A stretch of 24,271 nucleotides of DNA from NCBI GenBank assembly GCA_045531335.1, contig JAZSDU010000042.1:1-24271 (forward strand), given 5' to 3'. Of the stretch, positions 15,537-23,648 are shown piece after piece (position 1 is the first letter of the stretch; each line of letters begins with the position of its first letter). The DNA is from CAG-452 sp045531335. GTDB lineage: Bacteria > Bacillota > Clostridia > TANB77 > CAG-508. The notes beneath the pieces were generated by a model, which saw nothing but the letters and a program-made list of their open reading frames with translations, did no database searches and had not been told where the DNA came from. The translations under genes and the position numbers were made by a program.

Positions 15537-16236
15537 TCATCATATCTATTATCTCTTTGTTTTTATCTTTTAAGCTAACTAAATATATTGATAATGCTGC
15601 TATTACAAGTGTTACAGCATATATTATTAAACTTGTTTCCCAATTCCCATTTGATATATTTGCTCCTACCATTGTTGAGGTTATTACTGACGGAAATCTT
15701 GCAAGTGTTGAAATTAATATAAATCTTAAAGGTTTTATTGGAAGTAGTCCTCCTATATATACAAGTAAATCTTTTGGAGTAGCTGGTAAAAAGAATAGTA
15801 TAAATAAGATTATGTTTAAATTTCTTGGATTTTTTAATAATTTACTTTTCATTATTTTATCAACTTTCTCTTTTTTAAAGAAATTGTATAAATATTTTTT
15901 TCCAAGTTTTCTGACTGTGAAAAATATTATAGTTGTTGTTATAAATACAGATATAGTTATAAATAAAGCTCCTCCCCAAGCTCCATAATACATACCTGCT
16001 AATACTTCAAATGGTTCTCCTGGTAAAATTACTAATAATATTTGTACTATTTGAAGTCCAAATAGCACTAATAATCCTCCAAATTCCATACTATCTATCT
16101 TTTCTTTAAATGCAATTTGTCCTTCGGTTGTAGCTAAATCTTTCATAAGAGGGACTATTCTCCAAAGAAGAATTGCAAGTACAATTACTATTCCTATACT
16201 TAATAAAATTCTTAATATCTTTGTTTTTTTATTCAT
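15532..16236 (-). CDS. TVP38/TMEM64 (DedA-like VTT domain) membrane protein
   Basis: A 234-residue multi-pass inner membrane protein. It starts with a transmembrane helix (residues 8-30), followed by the VTT/SNARE-associated core: GEPFEVLAGMYYGAWGGAL, a re-entrant-like segment, FFTVRKLGKKYL, FFLPATPKDLLVYIGGLLPI and RFPSVITSTMVGANI, ending with further helices. Relatives act in lipid transport or membrane homeostasis; the specific role here is unknown. It is monocistronic with its own promoter, and GGAAG lies upstream of the ATG. Confidence 0.88.
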   Translation of the reverse strand: MNKKTKILRILLSIGIVIVLAILLWRIVPLMKDLATTEGQIAFKEKIDSMEFGGLLVLFGLQIVQILLVILPGEPFEVLAGMYYGAWGGALFITISVFITTTIIFFTVRKLGKKYLYNFFKKEKVDKIMKSKLLKNPRNLNIILFILFFLPATPKDLLVYIGGLLPIKPLRFILISTLARFPSVITSTMVGANISNGNWETSLIIYAVTLVIAALSIYLVSLKDKNKEIIDMMK

Positions 16237-16265
16237 ATAATTACTTCCTTATTTATAGTAAATTA

Positions 16266-16294
16266 AGTTTAGCATTTTGATTAATAAATGTCAA
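16266..16294 (-). promoter_or_regulatory. Sigma-A promoter of the TVP38-like gene
   Basis: On the minus strand TTGACA (16294-16289), 17 bases, then TAAACT (16271-16266), 29 bases before the start codon. Confidence 0.7.
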
Positions 16295-16313
16295 TTTTTG
16301 AATTATTATGATT

Positions 16314-16342
16314 TTGTTTTTAATATGTATATATGATATAAT
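16314..16342 (+). promoter_or_regulatory. Sigma-A promoter of trmL
   Basis: TTGTTT (16314-16319), a 17-base spacer and TATAAT (16337-16342), 28 bases before the trmL ATG. It is divergent from the TVP38-like promoter. Confidence 0.7.
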
Positions 16343-16370
16343 ATTTCCTACAAAAGGAGAGATAAAAAAA

Positions 16371-16871
16371 ATGAATTTAAATATAGTTTTAGTTGAACCA
16401 GAAATACCACAAAACACAGGGAATATTGCAAGAACATGTGCTGCAATAGGAGCAAAACTTCATCTTGTAAAACCTTTAGGGTTTGAAATATCTGATAAAT
16501 ATTTAAAAAGAGCTGGTCTTGATTATTGGGATAAATTAGAAATTGAGGAGCATGAATCTTTAAATGACTTTTTAAATAAATATATTCCAGAAAATAATAA
16601 TATGTTCTTTGTCACAACAAAAGGTAAACATTGTTATTCTGATGTAGATTATTCAAACCTTGATAATATTTTTCTTTTGTTTGGAAAAGAAACTAAAGGT
16701 CTTCCAGAAGATTTATTAAAAAAATATATAAATAACGCAATAAGGATTCCTATGAAAAAAACGTTGCGCTCACTTAATTTATCTAATTCAGTTGCAATAC
16801 TTGCATATGAAGTATTAAGACAAACAGATTTTGGAAGTCTTCAAGAAATAAGTGAATATTTTGACGAATAA
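16371..16871 (+). CDS. trmL: tRNA (cytidine/uridine-34-2'-O)-methyltransferase TrmL
   Basis: A 166-residue SPOUT-class methyltransferase that 2'-O-methylates the wobble nucleotide of tRNA-Leu species. It shows the family motifs NIVLVEPEIPQNTGNIARTC at the start, LFGKETKGLP (AdoMet knot) and IPMKKTLRSLNLSNSVAI near the end. An in-frame ATG at 16308 would add 21 residues, but those codons cover the promoter. The ATG at 16371 has an AAAGGAGAG site and matches family starts, so I chose it. It is a backbone gene. Confidence 0.92.
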   Translation: MNLNIVLVEPEIPQNTGNIARTCAAIGAKLHLVKPLGFEISDKYLKRAGLDYWDKLEIEEHESLNDFLNKYIPENNNMFFVTTKGKHCYSDVDYSNLDNIFLLFGKETKGLPEDLLKKYINNAIRIPMKKTLRSLNLSNSVAILAYEVLRQTDFGSLQEISEYFDE

Positions 16872-16953
16872 AATATTACTTTTTTCCTTTCTTTTATACA
16901 ATTTTTGAGTTATAATAGAATATAGTGAAAATATGATTAGGAGGATTTTATAA

Positions 16954-17631
16954 GTGGATTTTTTTAATATACTTTTCGATAATTTTTGGTTTGAAGCTAT
17001 AATAAGATTAATTTTGGGTTTTGTTTTAGCTGGAATTATAGGGGCAGAAAGACAATCTGTTAATAAACCTGCGGGTTTTAAAACTCACTCATTAATTGGA
17101 GTAAGTAGTGTACTAATAATGCTTTGTGGTCAATATTTAAGTACAGTATATGCGGAAGCTGATGCTTCAAGAATTCCTGCACAATTATTATCTGGTATAG
17201 GTTTTATAGGTGCTGGTACTATTTTAAGAGATGGGTTTAATGTAAAGGGACTTACAACTGCTTCAAGTCTTCTTGCAGTTACATGTATCGGATTAAGTAT
17301 AGGTGCAGGTTTCTACTTAGGTGGAATTATAACTACTTTAATAGTTTATGTTATATTATCTTATTCACATACAATGTTTGATTCTTTAGACCATTTTAAT
17401 AATGTAGAATTAAATTTAGTAGTAAAACATTTTGAAGAAACTATGCCATTAGTTCAAAAAGTATTAGATAAACATGAAATTTCTATTAAAAAAATTAAAA
17501 ATAGCCAAAGTGATGAAGAAAAGACAAGAGATGTACAAATTATGTTTAGACATAACAGAAGTGAAAATATAAATTCAATTTTGACAGAAATTTCAAAATT
17601 AGAAAATGTTATTGATTTAGAACAAGCTTAA
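16954..17631 (+). CDS. MgtC/SapB family membrane protein
   Basis: A 225-residue protein starting at GTG with AGGAGG upstream. The N-terminal 140 residues are the MgtC/SapB domain: LGFVLAGIIGAERQ, KPAGFKTHSLIG, then RIPAQLLSGIGFIGAGTILR and VKGLTTASSLLAVTCIGLSI, with four or five transmembrane helices. The C-terminal 85 residues form an ACT-like soluble domain. Relatives are linked to magnesium limitation and membrane energetics; the precise function is not settled. A TATAAT lies at 16911-16916 without a convincing -35. A 29-bp perfect palindrome follows the stop. Confidence 0.9.
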   Translation: MDFFNILFDNFWFEAIIRLILGFVLAGIIGAERQSVNKPAGFKTHSLIGVSSVLIMLCGQYLSTVYAEADASRIPAQLLSGIGFIGAGTILRDGFNVKGLTTASSLLAVTCIGLSIGAGFYLGGIITTLIVYVILSYSHTMFDSLDHFNNVELNLVVKHFEETMPLVQKVLDKHEISIKKIKNSQSDEEKTRDVQIMFRHNRSENINSILTEISKLENVIDLEQA

Positions 17632-17661
17632 AAACGAGGGACATTCCTCACCATGTCAATA

Positions 17662-17728
17662 GGTGTCAATAGGGACGGGGTATTTTGACATTATAAAACT
17701 GTCAAAATACCCCGTCCCTATTGACACC
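17662..17728. repeat. 29-bp perfect palindrome of the TGTCAATAGGGACGG family
   Basis: Arms 17662-17690 and 17700-17728 are fully complementary around a 9-nt loop. The first ten bases (TGTCAATAGG) are also duplicated just upstream at 17654-17663. It lies between the convergent mgtC-like gene and sigE. It resembles REP/BIME elements mobilised by REP-associated tyrosine transposases, and it probably doubles as a bidirectional terminator. Confidence 0.8.
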
Positions 17729-17739
17729 ATTCTTTAAAT

Positions 17740-18471
17740 TTATCCTGTTTTACTTATTATATCTTTTTTCATTTTATTCATAATCTTTTTCTCTAATCTA
17801 GATATATAACTTTGAGAAATTCCAAGCATATCTGCTACTTCCTTTTGAGTTTTTTCAGTTCCACTAATAAATCCAAATCTCAGTTCCATTATATTTTTTT
17901 CTCTATTACTTAGTTTTTCTATAGAAGCTTTAAGTAATACTTTATCAACTTCATCTTCTATTGCTCTAGACGTTATATCAGGCTCTGTTCCTAATATGTC
18001 TGATAAAAGAAGTTCATTTCCATCTCCATCTTGATTTAATGGTTCATCTATTGAAATTTCACCTTTTATTCTATTACTTCTTCTTAAATACATAAGTATT
18101 TCATTTTCTATGCACCTAGATGCATATGTAGCAAGTTTAATATTTTTACCTGTATTAAAAGTATTAATTGCTTTCATAAGTCCAATTGTTCCAATTGATA
18201 TTAAGTCTTCTATACCTACGCCTGTATTTTCAAATTTTTTAGCTATATATACAACTAGTCTTAAATTTCTTTCTACTAAGGTTTGTCTTGCTTGTAAATC
18301 ATTTTTTGCTAGTTTCTCTAAAAGTTCCTCCTCTTCTTTTGGATCAAGTGGAGGTGGCAATGTCTGGCTTCCTCCTATGTAATATATAGGAAGTGTTTCT
18401 ATTTCCTCATCGTTTAAATACTTTACATAGATTGTATTAATTTTAGACTTTAATATTTCTAATATATTCAT
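17740..18471 (-). CDS. sigE: Sporulation sigma factor SigE (pro-sigma-E)
   Basis: A 243-residue sigma-70 family factor that directs mother-cell transcription after asymmetric division. It has an N-terminal pro-sequence of about 30 residues, the SigE signature YYIGGSQTLPPPL (residues 30-42), region 2 (RNLRLVVYIAKKFENTGVGI, EDLISIGTIGLMKAINTF), region 3, and region 4 with KEVADMLGISQSYISRLEKK. The pro-sequence is normally removed by SpoIIGA, encoded immediately upstream (18-base gap, GAAAGGAGA binding site). The frame is intact, unlike spoIIGA. It ends next to a 29-bp palindrome. Confidence 0.95.
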   Translation of the reverse strand: MNILEILKSKINTIYVKYLNDEEIETLPIYYIGGSQTLPPPLDPKEEEELLEKLAKNDLQARQTLVERNLRLVVYIAKKFENTGVGIEDLISIGTIGLMKAINTFNTGKNIKLATYASRCIENEILMYLRRSNRIKGEISIDEPLNQDGDGNELLLSDILGTEPDITSRAIEDEVDKVLLKASIEKLSNREKNIMELRFGFISGTEKTQKEVADMLGISQSYISRLEKKIMNKMKKDIISKTG

Positions 18472-18489
18472 AATAAATATTCTCCTTTC

Positions 18490-19406
18490 TCATTCAGGTC
18501 GGTCAAAACCCACCCCTACTGTTTCTCTGCTATCTAATAAATCTAAACCTATTAATGCTTTATATTTTCCAATTTTGCTTAAGTGTCCATCATATATTCC
18601 TATTATTACATTACTTATATTGATGTTATTTTCTTCCATCTCAACTAATATTCCATCCGCCTTTAATCCTAATAGTATTCCGTTTTCTTTTCCGAAGGGA
18701 AGTAAATGGTATTATTTTTATTTTAGAAGTATATTCATTTAAATCAATATCTTTTCCATTTATAATTTCATTTAAATTATCTAATATGTAGTTTGGTATA
18801 ATGTCCCATAGTGTGTCTTTTTCAACCACAACTACCGGTACTTTTGTAATTGGTTCCCTCAAAAAATTACCTGTGTCAATAATTGCATTAATATATATAT
18901 GTTTTGAATTTATGCTTACTTTAATTCTGCAATACATATCTTGTTTTGTTAATTTGCCTTTTATATTTTTAAATGATGTTGTAATTATAATAAATCCTAT
19001 AATTCCAGCTGTTAGAATTACTTTTATTGGGTATGTCCCTATTAGTACTCCGGTCTTCCATTAATATGTTTTCAGGACTTATAAAATATAAAAATGCAAA
19101 AGCTACTCCTCCAAATGTAAATGATGTTAAATAAAATATTATTAATTGTTTAAAAAACATTTTCGGACTTTTACTTCCAAAAGCAATATATACCATTGTT
19201 AATGATAAAATAATTTTTAAAAACAAACTTGAATATATTTCCAGTATTGACATATATGAAATAATGGCATATATACTTCCAATTGCACTTGATATAAATG
19301 TTCTTATTATTTTTGGCGGTACCCTAACTATAATTCCTGTTGCAAATAAAATAATATAATTCATAAATAAATTTTCTAAGAAAATAATATCTAAATATAT
19401 TGTCAA
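18490..19406 (-). CDS. spoIIGA: SpoIIGA, pro-sigma-E protease, with two +1 frameshifts at CGG codons
   Basis: Membrane-embedded aspartic protease that activates SigE. It reads in three frame segments, each shifted +1. Codons 1-118 (19406 to 19053) give the N-terminal membrane domain. After the CGG at 19052, codons 119-237 (19051 to 18695) give the last helix and the protease domain with DTGN in IIDTGNFLREP. After the CGG at 18694, codons 238-304 (18693 to 18490) give GKENGILLGLKADG, GLDLL and the end. The joined length of 304 residues is near the usual ~309 of Bacillus SpoIIGA, and no other lesion is seen. Without shifting the product ends at 18969. The start is TTG with GAGGTGA upstream. The spoIIGA-sigE order is the classical one. 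A pipeline would call this a pseudogene; I infer it may be translated by frameshifting. Confidence 0.88.
18691..18697 (-). other. +1 frameshift site CTT-CGG-A in spoIIGA (second)
   Basis: The incoming frame reads TCC CTT CGG AAA. Skipping one base gives CTT then GGA AAA GAA AAC GGA, restoring the conserved G-K-x-N-G segment. The incoming frame otherwise reaches TGA at 18641-18643. Confidence 0.78.
19049..19055 (-). other. +1 frameshift site GAC-CGG-A in spoIIGA (first)
   Basis: The incoming frame reads GAA GAC CGG AGT ACT and ends at a TAA (18969-18971). Skipping the C at 19052 gives GAC then GGA GTA CTA ATA, restoring the DGVLIGTYPIK segment that precedes the last membrane helix. Confidence 0.78.
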
Positions 19407-19485
19407 TAGGTCACCTCGTGATTTATATAGGTTAATATCTTTTTAAACAAATTGTTGTTTTGTCATGTAATTTTATTGCAAATCT

Positions 19486-19590
19486 TGTAGGGGCAGCTAC
19501 CAGCTGTCCGCCTTCGAAGCATTTACTCTAACATAAATCAATTTTAGAATGGCTTTCGCGGGTCCCGGACGACTAATAGTCGCCCCTACA
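19486..19590. repeat. Inverted pair of GTAGGGG-type palindromic repeats (copies 2 and 3)
   Basis: Two GC-rich units face each other in the 335-base gap between ftsZ and spoIIGA. One is TGTAGGGG with hairpin CAGCT/AGCTG and a TTCGAAGC end (19486-19520). The other, inverted, has hairpin CGACT/AGTCG and CGCCCCTACA (about 19551-19590). The head-to-head arrangement resembles a BIME. The rest of this gap holds the ftsZ terminator and presumably the spoIIGA promoter, which I could not identify. No clear Spo0A box was seen. Confidence 0.65.
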
Positions 19591-19676
19591 TTGTCTCTAC
19601 AAATTACAATTCATCTCAATTTGTAAAAAACATTGTACAATACATTTGTTAAATAATCTGTCATTTCTTGAACGCG

Positions 19677-19715
19677 AAAAAAAGAAATAATCTACGTTTT
19701 TAGATTATTTCTTTT
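19677..19715 (-). terminator. ftsZ terminator
   Basis: A 15-bp stem (19680-19694 with 19701-19715) and a 6-nt loop. On the minus strand a run of seven Ts (19683-19677) overlaps the end of the stem. It is placed 27 bases after the ftsZ stop and separates ftsAZ from spoIIGA-sigE. Confidence 0.8.
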
Positions 19716-19741
19716 CTAATTTTATTTAATTAACTATTTTA

Positions 19742-20857
19742 TTATTTATTTCCTTTTTTTCTTAAGAAAGAAGGTATGTCTAAATCTCCTTGTGGTTCTT
19801 TATTTTCTGTTGGTGTTGGAATAGAATTTATTTTTTTATTCCATGTACTTGTTACTAAGTTTTCTACACCTATACTAGATATAGATTCTTCTTTTTCAAA
19901 ACCTGTTGTAATAACTGTTATTGTTATTTCATCACCTAATGTTTCATCAGTAACAACACCGAATATGATATTAGCTTCTGGATCAACACTTCTTTGGATA
20001 AGTTCAGCTGCTGTATTTGCTTCTTGTAATCCTAATTCGCTTCCACCTGTTATATTGATAATAACTCCTCTTGCTCCTTCGATTGATGTTTCTAATAATG
20101 GGTTTTGTATTGCTTGTTTTGCAGCATCTTCTGCTCTATTTTCTCCACTTGCTCTACCAATTCCCATGTGTGCCATACCTGTATTTAGCATTACAGCTTT
20201 AACATCTGCGAAGTCTAGGTTGATTAATCCAGGTACTGAAATTAAATCTGATATACCTTGAACACCTTGTCTTAAAACATCATCAGCCATTTTAAAAGCT
20301 TCTACAATTGATGTTCTTCTATCTATTATTTGTAATAATTTATCATTTGGTATAACAACTAATGTATCTACACTTGCTTTTAAATTAGAAATTCCTTTTT
20401 CTGCTTGTGTTAATCTTTTCTTTCCTTCAAAAGTAAATGGTTTTGTAACAACACCTATTGTTAATATTCCTAATTCTTTTGCTGCTGCTGCAACTATTGG
20501 CGCTGCACCTGTTCCTGTTCCTCCACCCATTCCGGCTGTAACGAACACCATATCTGCTCCTCTTAATATTTCTGCTATTTCAGCTTTACTTTCTTCAGCT
20601 GCTTGCATACCGATTTCTGGATTTGCACCTGCACCTAATCCTCTTGTTAATTTTTCACCTATTTGGATTCTTGAAGTTGCTTTTGATAATTGTAGTGCTT
20701 GTCTATCTGTATTAACTGCTATAAACTCAACATTTTTTATTCCTGCTTCTATCATTCTATTTATAGCATTGTTTCCTGCTCCTCCAACACCAATTACTTT
20801 AATTGTTGCTGTACCATCCATCATGTAATTGTTTTCATCATATTCTGTTTCCATCAT
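19742..20857 (-). CDS. ftsZ: Cell division GTPase FtsZ
   Basis: A 371-residue tubulin homologue that polymerises into the Z ring. It carries GVGGAGNNAINRM (residues 22-34), the tubulin signature GGGTGTGAAP, FTFEGKKR, the T7 synergy loop NLDFADVKAVM, and a short linker ending in the conserved C-terminal peptide DIPSFLRKK that binds FtsA. Length is normal. The ATG-ATG start has AGGAGG upstream. It is second in the ftsA-ftsZ unit with a 65-base gap, and a terminator follows. Confidence 0.98.
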   Translation of the reverse strand: MMETEYDENNYMMDGTATIKVIGVGGAGNNAINRMIEAGIKNVEFIAVNTDRQALQLSKATSRIQIGEKLTRGLGAGANPEIGMQAAEESKAEIAEILRGADMVFVTAGMGGGTGTGAAPIVAAAAKELGILTIGVVTKPFTFEGKKRLTQAEKGISNLKASVDTLVVIPNDKLLQIIDRRTSIVEAFKMADDVLRQGVQGISDLISVPGLINLDFADVKAVMLNTGMAHMGIGRASGENRAEDAAKQAIQNPLLETSIEGARGVIINITGGSELGLQEANTAAELIQRSVDPEANIIFGVVTDETLGDEITITVITTGFEKEESISSIGVENLVTSTWNKKINSIPTPTENKEPQGDLDIPSFLRKKGNK

Positions 20858-20922
20858 ATTGCTTAATCCTCCTTCTTAATACTTCCTAAATATATATTTT
20901 TAAAATTAAAGACTTATTTTTA

Positions 20923-22152
20923 TTATGAATAGAAAAATTCTTTTATTCTTTCCATTACTGTTCTTAAAAAGCTTTCATCTGATCTTGTATCTATACTGCT
21001 AGATACTGTTTTTGCAAAAGGTCTTGATGCAACATATCTAACTAATGCATAACTTGATCTGAAGTTTGCTTTAATTGTGCTAATTAATCTTCCTGTTGAA
21101 ATTTTTACTGGAATATTTAATATTATTTTTCCTGCCACATCACTTTTATTTATATTTGTAATTCCTTGGCCTGTTAAAACAACATTATTTATATTAGATT
21201 TTATTCCTTCATTTGATATATCTTTATTTACTAAAGAGAATATCTCTTCAACTCTTGCTTCAATAACTTCAATCAATTGAGAACTCTTTATAGTTTTTGT
21301 TCTTTCTTCACCTTTATACGTATTTAATATTATATCTGTATCATTGTCTATAAAAGATCTTAATGCTAAACCATATTGTCTCTTTAATCTATCTGCTTCA
21401 TCTTCACTAATATTAAATACATAAGCAATGTCAGATGTTATATTATCTCCGCCAAGTGGTATAGTATTAGTATATACAAATGATTCCCCATTAAACACGC
21501 CTATATCTGTGTTTCCTGCTCCTATATCTAATATCATAACATTATCTTTTAATTCATTTTTATCTAATATAAGTCCTCTTTCTGCAAGAACATTTGGTAC
21601 AATACCATCAATTTCTATATCAGCTTTTTTAAATACATTCGTTAATTGTTTAACATATTCTTTATCAGCTAATATAACTTGTCCTTTTACAGTAAATGTT
21701 GAACTTAAACTTCCTACTGGATCATCAATTATTCTTCCATTATCTAATGAAAATTGATTTGCCACTATATCTATTAAAACTTTGTCGTCTGGAATATCAA
21801 TATCTTTAACTTGCATTATTGCTGAAGTAACATCTTTTGTAGAAATTCCAGCATATTTATCTTTTGCTTCTTTTAGTATACTATTTTGTACAATTGTTAT
21901 GTACTTTCCTGGTATTGTGACATATGCAGAATGTATCTTTATGTTTGCAAATTCTTCAACTTCTTCAATTGTTTTAGAAATTGCAGCAGATATTTCTTCT
22001 TCGTCTATTATTTTAGATTTTTTCATTCCAAAGCATTTGCATTCGCTTGTAGCTATAATTTCTACTTGATTGAAATTATTTACTTCGCCAACTACTGCAT
22101 TAACTTTAGATGTTCCTATGTCAATACCTACTATTATATCTCCTATAGCCAA
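20923..22152 (-). CDS. ftsA: Cell division protein FtsA
   Basis: A 409-residue actin-like ATPase that tethers FtsZ to the membrane. It shows the N-terminal phosphate loop GDIIVGIDIGTSKVNAVVG, the 1C/SHS2-type domain (about residues 85-165), the second phosphate loop MILDIGAGNTDIGVF, NNVVLTGQGIT, and a C-terminal amphipathic tail (VMERIKEFFYS) for membrane binding. The start is TTG with GGAGGA upstream; no better start exists before the conserved N-terminus. A consensus promoter lies 43 bases upstream. It is co-directional with ftsZ. Confidence 0.96.
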   Translation of the reverse strand: MAIGDIIVGIDIGTSKVNAVVGEVNNFNQVEIIATSECKCFGMKKSKIIDEEEISAAISKTIEEVEEFANIKIHSAYVTIPGKYITIVQNSILKEAKDKYAGISTKDVTSAIMQVKDIDIPDDKVLIDIVANQFSLDNGRIIDDPVGSLSSTFTVKGQVILADKEYVKQLTNVFKKADIEIDGIVPNVLAERGLILDKNELKDNVMILDIGAGNTDIGVFNGESFVYTNTIPLGGDNITSDIAYVFNISEDEADRLKRQYGLALRSFIDNDTDIILNTYKGEERTKTIKSSQLIEVIEARVEEIFSLVNKDISNEGIKSNINNVVLTGQGITNINKSDVAGKIILNIPVKISTGRLISTIKANFRSSYALVRYVASRPFAKTVSSSIDTRSDESFLRTVMERIKEFFYS

Positions 22153-22194
22153 GACAAATTCCTCCGTTTATTTTATTTGTTTTTACATGCTATT

Positions 22195-22223
22195 AGAATA
22201 TTACATTTCAAGTCAATTGTCAA
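22195..22223 (-). promoter_or_regulatory. Sigma-A promoter of ftsAZ
   Basis: On the minus strand TTGACA (22223-22218), a 17-base spacer and TATTCT (22200-22195). Confidence 0.8.
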
Positions 22224-22273
22224 TAGAAATGTTATATTTTTGTCATGTTTTTGTAATCTTTTTGTAACAAAAC

Positions 22274-22308
22274 AGTAGCCCTTGTAACTATTTGTCACTA
22301 GGGCTACT
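22274..22308 (-). terminator. Long hairpin between prfA and ftsA, probable terminator
   Basis: AGTAGCCCT (22308-22300 on the minus strand) pairs with AGGGCTACT (22282-22274), and after one mismatch GTGAC pairs with GTTAC, giving about 15 bp around a 5-nt loop. It is followed by GTTTTGTT on the minus strand, so it probably ends the prfA transcript before the ftsA promoter. Confidence 0.6.
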
Positions 22309-22351
22309 TGGGTTATCAGCCATTTACCTTTTTTATACATAACAAGGTTTG

Positions 22352-22380
22352 AGGAACACACCTTAGGCTCAGGTGTTCCT
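22352..22380. other. Second hairpin downstream of prfA
   Basis: AGGAACA (22352-22358) pairs with TGTTCCT (22374-22380), and inside it ACCT pairs with AGGT with a 2-base bulge. Read on the + strand it is followed by GGCAAGGTATTTTTTTA, so it could also stop rightward transcription. No known riboswitch or leader matched by eye. Confidence 0.45.
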
Positions 22381-22399
22381 TACATGGCAAGGTATTTTT

Positions 22400-23458
22400 T
22401 TAGTTCTCACCTTTTAATTTTTCTGCTCTGTCTGCTGCGATTAAGTTGTCTACCATCTCATCTATATTTCCATTTAAGAAGTTTTCCATTTGATATATAC
22501 TCATACCAATTCTATGGTCTGTTATTCTTCCTTGTGGGTAATTATATGTTCTTATTTTTTCGCTTCTGTCTCCAGTTCCTACTTGAGATTTTCTTTCATT
22601 TGCAAGTTCTGCATCTTGTTTTGCTTTTTCTTGTTCATATAATCTAGATTTTAATAATCTCATTGCATATTCCCTGTTTTGAAGTTGTGATCTTTCTGTT
22701 TGGCATTCAGCAACTATTCCTGTTGGCTCATGTATTAATCTTACTGCAGATGATGTTTTGTTAACGTGTTGTCCTCCAGCACCAGATGCTCTAAAAACTT
22801 CCATTCTTACATCTGCTGGATTTATTTCTATTTCTACATCTTCTACAACTGGTAAAACTGCAACTGTTGCTGTAGAAGTATGAATTCTTCCACTACTTTC
22901 TGTATCTGGAACTCTTTGTACTCTATGAACACCACTTTCAAATTTTAATCTGCTATATGCTCCTTTACCTGTAATCATAAATGTAATTTCTTTATATCCA
23001 CCAAGTCCAGTTTCATTTTCATTAAGTACATCTATTTTCCAATGTTTACTTTCAGCATACATTGAATACATTCTAAACAATGTTCCTGCAAATAAAGCTG
23101 CCTCGTCTCCTCCAGCTCCACCTCTTATTTCACATATAATGTTTTTATCATCATCTGGATCTTTTGGAATAAGAAGTATTTTTAATTCATCTTCTATTTT
23201 AGGTAATTTTTCTTTTGCTTCAAAATATTCCATTTCAGCAAGTTCTTTTAACTCTGGGTCATCCATCATGACTTTTGCTTCTTCAAGATTTGCTTTTACC
23301 TTTTTATATTCTTTATATTTTTCAGCTACATCTACTATTAATGCATGTTCCTTCATTAACTTTTGCCATTCACTTTGTTTTGCAATAATCTCTGGATCAC
23401 TGATTTTTTTATTTAACTCTTCATATCTTTTCTCTACGTCATCTAATTTTTGAAACAT
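22400..23458 (-). CDS. prfA: Peptide chain release factor 1
   Basis: A 352-residue class I release factor recognising UAA and UAG. It has an N-terminal coiled helical domain, the codon-recognition element in VPDTESSGRIHTSTATVAVL (the P-x-T tripeptide is PDT here), and the GGQ loop in ASGAGGQHVNKTSSAVRL near residue 230 that triggers peptide release. The PxT (not SPF) tripeptide and the length identify RF1 rather than RF2. TTAGGAGAG lies upstream of the ATG. It is relevant to this window because several frameshifted products end at TAA or TGA. Confidence 0.97.
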   Translation of the reverse strand: MFQKLDDVEKRYEELNKKISDPEIIAKQSEWQKLMKEHALIVDVAEKYKEYKKVKANLEEAKVMMDDPELKELAEMEYFEAKEKLPKIEDELKILLIPKDPDDDKNIICEIRGGAGGDEAALFAGTLFRMYSMYAESKHWKIDVLNENETGLGGYKEITFMITGKGAYSRLKFESGVHRVQRVPDTESSGRIHTSTATVAVLPVVEDVEIEINPADVRMEVFRASGAGGQHVNKTSSAVRLIHEPTGIVAECQTERSQLQNREYAMRLLKSRLYEQEKAKQDAELANERKSQVGTGDRSEKIRTYNYPQGRITDHRIGMSIYQMENFLNGNIDEMVDNLIAADRAEKLKGEN

Positions 23459-23509
23459 AAAACTCTCCTAACATTTAATATCTCTGTTTAACAGGCGCAA
23501 TTACTCCAA

Positions 23510-23568
23510 GAGCATGTGTTATCTGCATCTCGGTATACTCGCACAACTAACCGACATGCGCCCCTACG
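23510..23568. repeat. GTAGGGG-type palindromic repeat, copy 4
   Basis: A GC-richer block upstream of prfA with GCATGT (23512-23517) paired to ACATGC (23554-23559) and the CGCCCCTAC end seen in copies 1-3. It lies between prfA and the ATPase gene. I found no convincing prfA promoter in this gap. Confidence 0.5.
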
Positions 23569-23648
23569 ATTTAATATTATACATCATATTTAAGGTTTTT
23601 TCAATGCCAACCAGATATAATTTGCTGTTTGTTTTTTCGGTAATTTCA

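Noticed and set aside
15458..15988. Rightward 176-codon ORF opposite the TVP38-like gene
   Set aside because: It is antisense to a well-recognised VTT-domain membrane protein, and its composition is the complement of hydrophobic codons.
16308..16370. Upstream in-frame start for trmL
   Set aside because: The added codons cover the trmL promoter and -10 box, and the family start and AAAGGAGAG site both point to 16371.
18641..18937. Independent small leftward gene of 98 codons
   Set aside because: It is the middle segment of spoIIGA read in isolation. The sequence on both sides continues the same protein in shifted frames.
22173..22361. 62-codon leftward ORF upstream of ftsA
   Set aside because: It overlaps the ftsA promoter and the prfA terminator hairpin, has no ribosome binding site or recognisable protein character, and is read as non-coding.
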